From contig DQCG01000673.1 in NCBI GenBank assembly GCA_003533825.1, positions 1 to 8,744 on the forward strand: a DNA stretch of 8,744 bases, in the 5' to 3' direction. The notes below the pieces were generated by a model that was not told where the DNA came from, searched no databases, and saw nothing but the letters and a program-made list of their open reading frames with translations. Each line of letters begins with the position of its first letter. Position 1 is the stretch's first letter. Below are positions 1-7,153 of the stretch, piece by piece. The position numbers were made by a program, and so were the translations under genes. The stretch is from Phycisphaerales bacterium (GTDB lineage: Bacteria; Planctomycetota; Phycisphaerae; Sedimentisphaerales; Anaerobacaceae).

Positions 1-100
1 TCGAGTTGGGACGGCCGCCAATATGTTTCGGACGAAGGGCGGCAGGTGACATCTGGTCGCCGTGGGAACTCCACTAAGGTTGTGTGGGGCGAAATATCGT
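1..100 (-). other. Region downstream of metV; possible start of the next gene
   Basis: After the metV TAA (101-103) the minus strand has about 50 bases before an ATG at 50-52 whose frame stays open to the window edge ('MSPAALRPKHIGGRPNS'). A GGAG lies 16 bases upstream of it, which is too far for a convincing ribosome binding site. A GTG at 72-74 also opens a frame that runs to the edge. Neither short peptide shows a recognisable MetF N-terminus. No strong hairpin followed by a T run is seen, so there is no evidence that transcription stops after metV. Confidence 0.25.
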
Positions 101-769
101 TTAGACTCTGTGGTCTTCGCGGACGATTACGCGGGGGCCGCCGTCGAGACTGGGCTCCCAGTTCTTCGGCGGCTGGATTTGCCGGAGCCTGTCGAGCTGG
201 TCGATTTCTTTTAGTCGCTGGTATATGAGCTGCCATGCGCACGGGCGGTCGGGGCGGACCTCGCAGCGGTCTTCGCGTGAGCCGCCGCACGGGCCGTTCA
301 GCAGCCGCTTGGCACACTGCGTAATCGGGCAGATACCGCCGTAATTGTGCAGCACGCAGGCACCGCACGCCGAGCATTTTTCCGCCCAGATGCCTCGTTC
401 TTCAAGAATGCCGATGAAAGTCGTATCAAGCCCGGCGTAAACGGGTTTGTGGCTGTAACGCTCGGCGATGGCCTGGACGCCGGCGCCGCAGCCGAGCGAA
501 AGGACGGCGTCGTTTCGTTCGATTGCTTCGGCGGCGGTCTCAATGAAAACGTTGTCGCACTGGCGCTCGATCGTCAGTTCCTCGACTTCGAGCGCATGAC
601 CGCGGAGTTTCGATGCCATGCGAAGCGCCGAGGCGATGATACCGACCTCGCGCTGGCCGCCCGCCAGGCACACTGTTACGCAGGTGCCGCAGCCGAGCAC
701 GAGAACCTTGTTGTGGCCTGTCAATATTTCTATGAGTTCGGGTATGGTTTTTCTATGTGCGACTATCAT
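101..769 (-). CDS. metV: MetV-like zinc/iron-sulfur subunit of methylenetetrahydrofolate reductase
   Basis: This 222-aa protein matches the MetV family (annotated as methylene-THF reductase C-terminal domain). The N-terminal half has a Cys cluster 'GCGTCVTVC' (C27, C30, C34) and a further 'LGCGAGVQ' (C94). The C-terminal half has 'CSACGACVL' (C132, C135, C138), C147, C152 and the diagnostic 'CAKRLLNGPCGGS' (152-164), then C169 and C177. The tail 'PPKNWEPSLDGGPR' at 200-213 is also typical of MetV. In the family, MetV passes electrons to the flavoprotein MetF, which reduces 5,10-methylene-THF to 5-methyl-THF in the Wood-Ljungdahl methyl branch. It does not carry the folate-reducing TIM barrel itself. 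Its ATG overlaps the mvhD stop by 4 bases. metF is not in the window but would be expected next on the minus strand; if it is absent, another acceptor must be considered. Confidence 0.92.
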   Translation of the reverse strand: MIVAHRKTIPELIEILTGHNKVLVLGCGTCVTVCLAGGQREVGIIASALRMASKLRGHALEVEELTIERQCDNVFIETAAEAIERNDAVLSLGCGAGVQAIAERYSHKPVYAGLDTTFIGILEERGIWAEKCSACGACVLHNYGGICPITQCAKRLLNGPCGGSREDRCEVRPDRPCAWQLIYQRLKEIDQLDRLRQIQPPKNWEPSLDGGPRVIVREDHRV

Positions 770-1212
770 GAAAAATTCTCCATTATTGATGTAGCGTCCG
801 CGGCTATCGGGCTTGGGCCCAGCTTGCGAACGGTTTGGACCATGTCGATAATATAATCAGCCAACGGCCGGGCATCTGCGGCTGAGACGTTAACCATGCG
901 CAGTCGCTCGGCTTCGAGCCCGATTTCGGACAACAGTTCCCGGGCGGCGTTGACCCGGCGTTTGGCGCAGAGGTTGCCCTTGATGAAATGGCAGCCCCCT
1001 TCGAGGCAGCCGGCCACGAGCACGCCGTCTGCGCCCTGCTCGAAGGCCTTGATGAAATACTCAACTTCCAGCCGGCCCGTGCAGGGCGTGCAGATGATGC
1101 GGACGTTCGGCGGATACTGGATCCGCATCGAGCCGGCCAGGTCCGCCGATGCATACGCGCAGTAATGGCAGCAGAAAGCCAGAATTTTAGGTTCGAATAT
1201 GTCTGAGTTCAT
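766..1212 (-). CDS. mvhD: MvhD/FrhD-type [2Fe-2S] electron-transfer subunit
   Basis: This 148-aa protein has the MvhD family signature: 'PKILAFCCHYCAYASAD' at 8-24 (C14, C15, C18), 'CTPCTGR' at 41-47 (C41, C44), 'GCLEGGCHF' at 68-76 (C69, C74) and C82 in 'GNLCAKRR'. The family binds a [2Fe-2S] cluster and passes electrons between HdrA and a partner: a hydrogenase or formate dehydrogenase in methanogens, or methylene-THF reductase in acetogens. No hydrogenase gene is nearby and metV follows immediately, so MvhD is most likely the bridge between the Hdr part and MetV/MetF (inference). The start has a good ribosome binding site inside hdrA. The stop overlaps the metV ATG by 4 bases (ATGA). The acid-rich C-terminal 20 residues ('AADATSIMENFS') lie beyond the conserved core. 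Confidence 0.94.
   Translation of the reverse strand: MNSDIFEPKILAFCCHYCAYASADLAGSMRIQYPPNVRIICTPCTGRLEVEYFIKAFEQGADGVLVAGCLEGGCHFIKGNLCAKRRVNAARELLSEIGLEAERLRMVNVSAADARPLADYIIDMVQTVRKLGPSPIAADATSIMENFS
776..781 (-). promoter_or_regulatory. Ribosome binding site for metV
   Basis: The minus strand reads GGAGAA six bases before the metV ATG (767-769), a near-consensus Shine-Dalgarno sequence embedded in the end of mvhD. It confirms the metV start and suggests that metV can be initiated independently as well as by coupling through the ATGA overlap. Confidence 0.7.
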
Positions 1213-4200
1213 TATTGAATACTTCTTTCCTGAACAATTTATCGATCATGACCCTGAACTGGTCGGCTTCGAAGTGGTGGAGCTGCGCCGCATGAGCGGG
1301 ACATTCGCTGGCGCAAATGCCGCATCCCATGCACTTGGCCGCCTCGATCTGGGCCTTGCCGTCCTGATTGCAGAACGGCGCGTTGTACGGGCACACAGTG
1401 ACACAGGTCATGCACGAGATGCACTTGTCCTGATCGACGTACGAGACCTGGGCACTAACGTCGAGATGCGTCTTCGAAAGTACGGTGGCGGCACGTGCGG
1501 CGGCCGCTCTCGCCTGCGAAATATTCTCGTCTATAAATTTCGGTGAATGGGCCAGCCCGCAGAGGAAAATACCCTCGGTGGCGAAATCGACGGGGCGCAA
1601 TTTCATGTGCACTTCGACGTAGAAGCCGTCGGAGTTGAGCGGGACCTTTAGCATATCCGAAAGACGCTTGTTGTCCGGGCGGGCCTCTATGCCGGTGCTG
1701 AGAATGACATTGTCGGCTTCGATTTCAATCGGCTCGGGGAAGTCCGGGCTATTGACCATGACAACAAGACCGTTCTCGTCGGAGACAGCCGGTGGATCGT
1801 CCCGGTCGTAGCGGACGAAAAGCACGCCGGCCTCGCGTGCCTTCTGATAATATATTTCCCGGAAGCCGTAAGTTCTGACATCTCGGTAAAGGACAAGTAC
1901 GGTGGCGTCGGGATATTGCTCTTTAATGGCCAGAGCGTTCTTCACGGCGACCGAACAGCAAATCCTGCTGCAATATGGATGCTCGTCGTTGCGCGAGCCG
2001 ACGCATTGTATCATTACGATGTTCCGGCCCTTAGCCTCGAATGTATTTTCGTGCAGGCGTTTGGCAAGCTCGATCTGCGTCATTACGTCGTCGGATTGGC
2101 CGTACCGGAATTCCGCGGTCTCGGTCTGCTCGGCGCCGGTGGCAACGATGACTACGCCGCTTGTAATTTCTGTTTTGCTACCATTAGCCGAAAGCGTCGT
2201 TTGAAACTTGCCGATGTGACCTGCGACAGCGCTAATTTCCGCTTCCATATAAAGATCTACATTCGAGTGACTTTCAACCCTTCTAATCAAGTCAGCGGTA
2301 AAATCTGAAATATTATCGTGCTCCAGCGTGCGATAGATTTCTGCCAGATGTCCGCCCAGGGCACTCGTTTTTTCGACAAGATGCACTTTGAATCCCTGCT
2401 CTGCCAGTGACATCGCAGCGGTCAATCCGCTCAGGCCGCCCCCGATCACAAGGGCACTTTGCTCGACCGCCAGAGATGTGCCTTCAAGAGGCTCAAGAAG
2501 ACGCGCGCGGGCGATAGACATTTTCACAAGCTCGATGGCCTTTTCCGTGGCCGCTTCCGGCTCGGACGAGTGTACCCATGAGCACTGGTCCCTGATATTT
2601 GCCAGCTCGAACAGATATTGGTTGAGGCCGGCTTCGCGCAGCGTCTCGCGGAACAGCGGCTCGTGCGTTCGGGGTGTGCACGAGGCCACTACGATCCGGT
2701 TAAGCCGGTGTTCGCGGATCATCTCCTTGACGTTGACCAGGCTGGTATCCGAGCATGTGAACATCGTATGGGTCGCCATGACAACGTCCGGTTCGTTCGC
2801 GACCGTTTCGGTGACGCGTTCGACGTCCACCACCGAGGCGATGTTGATTCCACAGTGACATACGAAGACGCCGATACGAGGCTCCTCATCCGTTATATCA
2901 TGCTCGTCGGGATAGACTTTTTTGGTAACCAGCGTATTTCTTGCCGGAGCGAGCAGTTCCATCGCCTTCGAAGCGGCGCCGCTTGCCTGCGTGACCGTCT
3001 CGGGAATGTCCTTCGGCTCCTGGAACGCCCCGGCGACAAAAACTCCGGGACGGGAAGTCTCCAGCGGCAGCAGACGATCCGTCGCACAGAAACCGTACTC
3101 GTTAAGCTCTATGCCGAAGCGGGATGTAATGTCCCTGACCGAAGCGGCAGGTTCCATGCCGACCGACAGCACGACAAGGTCGAATTGCCGCTCACGGATT
3201 TGGCCGTCCTCGCCGACGAAACGCACGCGAAGGTCCCTCGTGTCGGGCACCTGGACAATCCGCGATGGGATGCTCTTTATATAATGAATGTTATCATTGC
3301 TTTTGGCACGTTCGTAATACTGGTCGAAATCTTTGCCGTGCGCACGGATGTCCATGTAATAAATCGTCGCATCGAGCCCTTCGACATGTTCCATGGCAAC
3401 TATCGCCTGTTTCGTCGTGGCCATGCAGCATATCGAGGAGCAGTATTCGTTTCCGCAGGCGGCGTCACGCGAGCCGACGCATTGTATCCACGCGATTCGT
3501 TTCGCTTCACGGCCGTCTGTAAGACGAACAACATGACCTTCGAACGGCCCGGCGGCAGAGAGCATTCGCTCGAACTGAACGCTCGTCACTACGTTGGGAT
3601 ATCGTCCGAAACCGAACTCGCCCTTTCTCGAAGCGTCAAATTCATCGAATCCCGGCGTAAGCAGTACCGAACCGACGTCCAGCTCGACACTGCGTTCGGA
3701 CATCGTATGGTCGATGGCATCCTGACCGCAGGCCAGAACGCACTCTTCGCACTCCGAGCACAACGCACAATTGAGGCACCGTTCAGCCTCGGCGATAGCT
3801 TCTTCTTCAGAGAAGCCTGTTTCTACCTCATCAAAGTTGCCGATTCGTTTTTGTATTGCCAGCTCGCCGGAAGCTGCTCGCGGCTTCTTTTCGACATCCC
3901 TGGTCGAAGGCAGAAGCTCTTCCGGAATAGGCTTGATTGTGTCCTCGAAACGGGAGGTAATGAGGTCCTGTCCTTTGAGATAACGCTCGATCGATTCGGC
4001 GGCACGTTTACCTGCTGCTACCGCCTCGATTATGGATGCGGGACCGGAGACCGTGTCACCTCCTGCGAAAACGCCCTCTATCGACGTCTGGAGTGTGACA
4101 GGATCGGCTACGAAACTGCCGCGCTGGGTCTCGGCGCCAATATGCTCAAGAAAAGAGTCGTCATTTTTCTGGCCGATTGCAATGATGACCTGGTCGGCGT

Positions 4201-5668
4201 CAATTGAAGTAAGGTCGTTTTCATCATAGACCGGATTGAAGTGCCCCTCTTCGTCGAAGACCTGCGTGCATCTTTTAAGTTCAATCCCGGTAACTGCATC
4301 ATCGCCGAGAATTCTGCGTGGTCCCCAGCCGTTTCGGATTTTTATACCCTCAACGAGAGTCGCCTCGATTTCCTCGGGATAGGCGGGCATTTCGTTACGC
4401 TGTTCGAGGGCCACCATCTCGATGTACTCGGCGCCGAGACGCAGGGCCGTGCGCACGACATCGACGGCCACATTGCCGCCGCCAACGACAACTACTTTTT
4501 TTCCGACTGTGGGTTTATTATCCGCCGAGCCGGCCTGTCTGAGAAAGTCGATACCCTGAAGAACATCCGTTAGGTCCTCGCCTTCCACGCCGAGTTTGCG
4601 GCCTTGATGAACACCGACTCCTATAAACAAGGCGTCGTTTTCGGCGCGGATTTTTTCTATGGGAATATCTTTTCCAACCCGGCAGTTTAGAACAAACTTC
4701 ACGCCCTTGCGGCGGATCAGCTCGATTTCATGGTTGAGCACATTCTTGGGCAGACGGTACTCAGGGATTCCCCATCGCAGCATTCCGCCCGCGGCGGGAA
4801 GCGCTTCGTATATCGTGACGGAAAAGCCGCTATCGGCAAGGTCGCCGGCAAGGGTAAGTCCCGCCGGGCCGGCGCCGATTACCGCAACCTTCTTCGCATC
4901 CGCAGCGGGAGTCTTTTCTTCCGGGAGCGTTAGCTCACCGGACTCGATCATTTCCATCTCCTTGTCGGAAGCGAATCGTTTGAGCAGCCTGATGGCCACC
5001 GCATCATCAACATCTTTGCGTGTGCAGGCATCCTCGCACGGATGCGTGCAGACGCGCCCACAAATAGCCGAGAGCGGATTGCGCCGCCTGATCATCTCGA
5101 CCGCTTTGAGATACTCTTTTTTCTTGATAAGCTGGACATAACCCTGGACGTTAATGTTTGCCGGACAGGTGATTTTACAGGGCGCGTGACCTTGCTTGAG
5201 GATACTGAAAACATTCGGAACCGCCTGGGCATATTGCCTGGCGACAACTTTACGTGTCCCAAGGTTGCGGTCGAAAGGATCGAGTATATCCACCGGGCAG
5301 GCCTGAGTACAGTCGCCGCAGGCGGTACACTTATTCTCGTCGATATATCTCGGATGTATTTTCACTGTCGCCTTAAAACGGCCGGGCTCGCCCTGCAGAT
5401 CGATCATTTCCGAGAGAGTCAGTATTTCGATATTCAGATTTCGCGCGCACTCGACGAGCTTTGGCGAAACGATGCAGGTTGCGCAATCGCCGGTCGGAAA
5501 TGTCTTGTCGAGCCGTGCCATCATTCCCCCGATGGCGGCCGAGCGTTCGACGAGGTAGACTTTGAAGCCTGAGTTGGCCAAATCGAGCGATGCCTGGACG
5601 CCGGCAATACCGCCGCCCTGTACCAGCACCGCTCCTATTTTTTTATCGTTGTTTTTAACCATTCGCAT
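1187..5668 (-). CDS. hdrA: Giant HdrA fusion: HdrA module with an internal GltD/NfnB-like NAD(P)H oxidoreductase, followed by a second HdrA module and two ferredoxin motifs
   Basis: This 1493-aa flavin/iron-sulfur protein is more than twice the length of a standard HdrA. Residues 1-155 begin an HdrA module: dinucleotide site 'QGGGIAGV' at 17-24, HdrA hallmark 'FPTGDCATCIVSPKLVE' at 57-73, ferredoxin motif C114-C117-C120-C124. Residues about 155-575 are a full GltD-like unit: Fe-S cysteines 164, 168, 203, 207, 211, 215; FAD site 'GAGPAG' 265-270; NAD(P)H site 'GGGNVA' 396-401; 'AGGDTVSGPASI' at 535-546. The HdrA module resumes with C631-C634-C637-C640-C643-C647 and 'IQCVGSR' 728-734. A second HdrA module follows: 'VCHCG' 936-940, 'CSWVH' 1029-1033, FAD site 'VIGGGLSG' 1074-1081, 'IQCVGSR' 1220-1226. 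It ends with two CX2CX2CX3CP motifs (1416-1426, 1446-1456). Family knowledge makes HdrA the flavin hub of electron bifurcation or confurcation; NAD(P)H input through the GltD part is inferred. A second in-frame ATG at 5660-5662 lies 9 bases after AGAAG and is an equally good start. Confidence 0.95.
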   Translation of the reverse strand: MRMVKNNDKKIGAVLVQGGGIAGVQASLDLANSGFKVYLVERSAAIGGMMARLDKTFPTGDCATCIVSPKLVECARNLNIEILTLSEMIDLQGEPGRFKATVKIHPRYIDENKCTACGDCTQACPVDILDPFDRNLGTRKVVARQYAQAVPNVFSILKQGHAPCKITCPANINVQGYVQLIKKKEYLKAVEMIRRRNPLSAICGRVCTHPCEDACTRKDVDDAVAIRLLKRFASDKEMEMIESGELTLPEEKTPAADAKKVAVIGAGPAGLTLAGDLADSGFSVTIYEALPAAGGMLRWGIPEYRLPKNVLNHEIELIRRKGVKFVLNCRVGKDIPIEKIRAENDALFIGVGVHQGRKLGVEGEDLTDVLQGIDFLRQAGSADNKPTVGKKVVVVGGGNVAVDVVRTALRLGAEYIEMVALEQRNEMPAYPEEIEATLVEGIKIRNGWGPRRILGDDAVTGIELKRCTQVFDEEGHFNPVYDENDLTSIDADQVIIAIGQKNDDSFLEHIGAETQRGSFVADPVTLQTSIEGVFAGGDTVSGPASIIEAVAAGKRAAESIERYLKGQDLITSRFEDTIKPIPEELLPSTRDVEKKPRAASGELAIQKRIGNFDEVETGFSEEEAIAEAERCLNCALCSECEECVLACGQDAIDHTMSERSVELDVGSVLLTPGFDEFDASRKGEFGFGRYPNVVTSVQFERMLSAAGPFEGHVVRLTDGREAKRIAWIQCVGSRDAACGNEYCSSICCMATTKQAIVAMEHVEGLDATIYYMDIRAHGKDFDQYYERAKSNDNIHYIKSIPSRIVQVPDTRDLRVRFVGEDGQIRERQFDLVVLSVGMEPAASVRDITSRFGIELNEYGFCATDRLLPLETSRPGVFVAGAFQEPKDIPETVTQASGAASKAMELLAPARNTLVTKKVYPDEHDITDEEPRIGVFVCHCGINIASVVDVERVTETVANEPDVVMATHTMFTCSDTSLVNVKEMIREHRLNRIVVASCTPRTHEPLFRETLREAGLNQYLFELANIRDQCSWVHSSEPEAATEKAIELVKMSIARARLLEPLEGTSLAVEQSALVIGGGLSGLTAAMSLAEQGFKVHLVEKTSALGGHLAEIYRTLEHDNISDFTADLIRRVESHSNVDLYMEAEISAVAGHIGKFQTTLSANGSKTEITSGVVIVATGAEQTETAEFRYGQSDDVMTQIELAKRLHENTFEAKGRNIVMIQCVGSRNDEHPYCSRICCSVAVKNALAIKEQYPDATVLVLYRDVRTYGFREIYYQKAREAGVLFVRYDRDDPPAVSDENGLVVMVNSPDFPEPIEIEADNVILSTGIEARPDNKRLSDMLKVPLNSDGFYVEVHMKLRPVDFATEGIFLCGLAHSPKFIDENISQARAAAARAATVLSKTHLDVSAQVSYVDQDKCISCMTCVTVCPYNAPFCNQDGKAQIEAAKCMGCGICASECPAHAAQLHHFEADQFRVMIDKLFRKEVFNNELRHIRT
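1222..1231 (-). promoter_or_regulatory. Ribosome binding site for mvhD
   Basis: The minus strand reads AGGAAAGAAG here, purine-rich with an AGGA core, nine bases before the mvhD ATG (1210-1212). It lies inside the hdrA coding sequence and supports the mvhD start, which gives a 26-base overlap with hdrA. Confidence 0.65.
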
Positions 5669-6533
5669 GTACTTCTATTTTCTCTATAACACTTGCAGGA
5701 GAAACCATCAGTTTCTTGAGTCCGAGCCTGTCGGGTGAAATGCCGAGGCACAGGCCGAGAAGCTGGGTGACATACAGCACAGGTATATCGTGACGCGTTC
5801 CCGTTTGCTTTTCGATATCCTGCTGCCGCATGTCCAGGTTGATCTGGCACATGGGACAGCTAACCGCGATACACCGGGCGCCGGCGGCCTTTGCCATGCC
5901 TACAATCGAATCGGTGAGGCTGACAACAATGTCCGTTCTCGACATCGAGAGCCCGCCGCCGCAGCACTCGACTTTATGAGGCCAGTCAAGGCTGACTCCG
6001 CCCATCGCGGTGACCAGCCGGTCCAGGGATGTCGGATTCTCCGGATCGTCGAAATTCGTCACCTCATGTGGGCGGACCAGCAGGCACCCGTAATAGCAGG
6101 CAACCTGGAGCCCGTTGAGCGACTGCTTGATTGAGTTTTTGATGGCATCGAGTCCGACGTCTTCGAGCAGCACTTCGACGATATGCCGGACCTTCACCGA
6201 ACCGTCATAATCTCTGCCGACGGCGTCGCTCACCTTCTTTCGCATGGCCGGATCGGTTGATACCTCGTGATTGGCCACTTTCATTCTGTTATAACAGGCC
6301 GCACAATTGACAACCATGTCCAGCCCCATGTCCCGGACCTTCAGAAGGCTGGCGGTCGGCAGCGAAGCTGCCAGGACAGGATCGGTCTGGTGAGCGGCGG
6401 TAGCTCCACAGCAGGTCCAGCCGGCCGGCTCGATGAGGTCTAAGCCGAGCGCGCCGGCCACTGCCAGAGCGGATTCGTGCATGTCACGTGCCGTCGAGTG
6501 AGCCGAACATCCTGGATAATACGCGTATTTCAT
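5655..6533 (-). CDS. hdrB: Heterodisulfide reductase subunit B-like protein (HdrB), two CCG domains
   Basis: This 292-aa protein has two complete cysteine-rich CCG domains. The first has C9, the pair C41-C42 and C77-X2-C80 ('YYPGCS', 'WTCCGA', 'NCAACYNR'). The second has C146/C150 ('CYYGC'), C190-C191 ('VECCGGG') and C226-X2-C229 ('SCPMCQ'). In HdrB such domains bind two noncubane [4Fe-4S] clusters that in methanogens reduce the CoM-S-S-CoB disulfide. In bacteria without those coenzymes the equivalent subunit is thought to relay electrons or to act on another acceptor. Length and all key cysteines match the family, so the protein looks functional. The ATG overlaps the hdrC stop by 4 bases, and the 3' end overlaps the hdrA start. 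In this context it most likely works with MvhD and MetV as part of a methylene-THF reductase complex; that role is inferred. Confidence 0.94.
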   Translation of the reverse strand: MKYAYYPGCSAHSTARDMHESALAVAGALGLDLIEPAGWTCCGATAAHQTDPVLAASLPTASLLKVRDMGLDMVVNCAACYNRMKVANHEVSTDPAMRKKVSDAVGRDYDGSVKVRHIVEVLLEDVGLDAIKNSIKQSLNGLQVACYYGCLLVRPHEVTNFDDPENPTSLDRLVTAMGGVSLDWPHKVECCGGGLSMSRTDIVVSLTDSIVGMAKAAGARCIAVSCPMCQINLDMRQQDIEKQTGTRHDIPVLYVTQLLGLCLGISPDRLGLKKLMVSPASVIEKIEVHANG

Positions 6534-7102
6534 TCTTTGCCCGCCTTATTCTGTTTTGTCTTTTTGAAGATTCGCCTGGCCGTTTTTCTGTCGGCGCCGG
6601 TCGGCGGCAGCAGGGCGATCTTCCGTTTTTTCAGCATCGTGGGGAATTTTTCGGTATCGTTCATCAATTTCAGCGTGCCGAGTTTATAAGCGGCAATCAT
6701 TGCGATGTCGTAAGTACGGCCGAACAGCCTTACGGTCGAGAGAAACGCCCGGTTAAACAGCGGCACGTTGCCTTCCTGTTTTTCCGCCTTCTTTTCGAGC
6801 GCCAGAATGCGCAGAGCATCCATGACAGCCGCAACTTCGATTCCCATTGGGCATCTCGCCGAGCAAGTCTCGCACGAGACGCAGGCCCAGATAATGTCAC
6901 TGCCCAGAAGCTCGTCGCCGGCGCCAAGAAGCAGCCTCCTCATTATCTCTGACGGCGGCGATTCGGTCATCTTCGCAACCGGGCAGCCGCTCGTGCATTT
7001 CTTGCACTGATAGCACAGGTTGAGGTCAACGCCGGAGATTTCCTCGACCCTGCGAATCAGGCCCTCGACTTCTTTGCTGCTTTTTTTGATCGTTATTGCC
7101 AT
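6530..7102 (-). CDS. hdrC: Heterodisulfide reductase subunit C-like protein (HdrC)
   Basis: This 190-aa iron-sulfur protein has the usual length of HdrC. It carries two [4Fe-4S] ferredoxin motifs of the form CX2CX2CX3CP: C30-C33-C36-C40 ('CYQCKKCTSGCP') and C74-C77-C80-C84 ('CVSCETCSARCP'). Residues after about 90 are helical, and the C-terminus is very basic ('KKRK', 'RRIFKKTKQNK'). In the family, HdrC wires electrons between HdrA and the noncubane clusters of HdrB in the cytoplasm. The ATG start (7100-7102) sits 8 bases after a weak AAGAG ribosome binding site, and the protein begins 16 residues before a conserved HdrC segment, which supports the start. Its TGA stop overlaps the hdrB ATG by 4 bases (ATGA), a sign of translational coupling. 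HdrC assignment is secure at family level; the partner substrate is inferred from neighbours. Confidence 0.93.
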   Translation of the reverse strand: MAITIKKSSKEVEGLIRRVEEISGVDLNLCYQCKKCTSGCPVAKMTESPPSEIMRRLLLGAGDELLGSDIIWACVSCETCSARCPMGIEVAAVMDALRILALEKKAEKQEGNVPLFNRAFLSTVRLFGRTYDIAMIAAYKLGTLKLMNDTEKFPTMLKKRKIALLPPTGADRKTARRIFKKTKQNKAGKE

Positions 7103-7117
7103 ACTTTTTTCTCTTGC

Positions 7118-7135
7118 CGGGACGATAAAGTCCCG
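7118..7135 (-). other. Intercistronic hairpin upstream of hdrC
   Basis: A perfect 6-bp inverted repeat (CGGGAC / GTCCCG) with a 6-base loop lies in the only true intergenic gap of the block, between the GATase/GXGXG stop and the hdrC start. On the minus-strand transcript it is followed by a purine-rich GGCAAGAGAAAAAAG tract rather than a U run, so it does not look like a rho-independent terminator for this operon. It ends only a few bases before the weak ribosome binding site of hdrC. It could affect mRNA processing, stability or hdrC translation. With a stem of only 6 bp, chance occurrence is possible. Confidence 0.4.
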
Positions 7136-7153
7136 TGTTTATTTTTCCTGCCG

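Noticed and set aside
1..52. Minus-strand ATG frame as a confident metF start
   Set aside because: Only 17 residues are visible, the upstream ribosome binding site is too distant, and the peptide does not resemble a MetF N-terminus.
347..856. A 169-codon plus-strand open frame across metV and the end of mvhD
   Set aside because: It is antisense to two genes with clear family motifs and has no recognisable domain. It is a shadow frame.
2618..4207. A 529-codon open frame on the plus strand antisense to hdrA
   Set aside because: It lies wholly inside the well-supported HdrA gene, its translation has no recognisable domain or motif, and long antisense frames are common opposite GC-rich genes. 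It is treated as a shadow.
3944..5206. GltD-like segment as a separate gene merged by a frameshift or assembly error
   Set aside because: The frame is continuous from HdrA into GltD and back into HdrA with no stop or compositional break, and HdrA cysteine motifs resume on the far side as expected for an insertion.
7118..7147. Plus-strand reading of the hairpin followed by TGTTTATTTTT, resembling a rho-independent terminator
   Set aside because: No plus-strand gene precedes it, and on the strand that is transcribed the hairpin is followed by purines. It is kept only as a hairpin.
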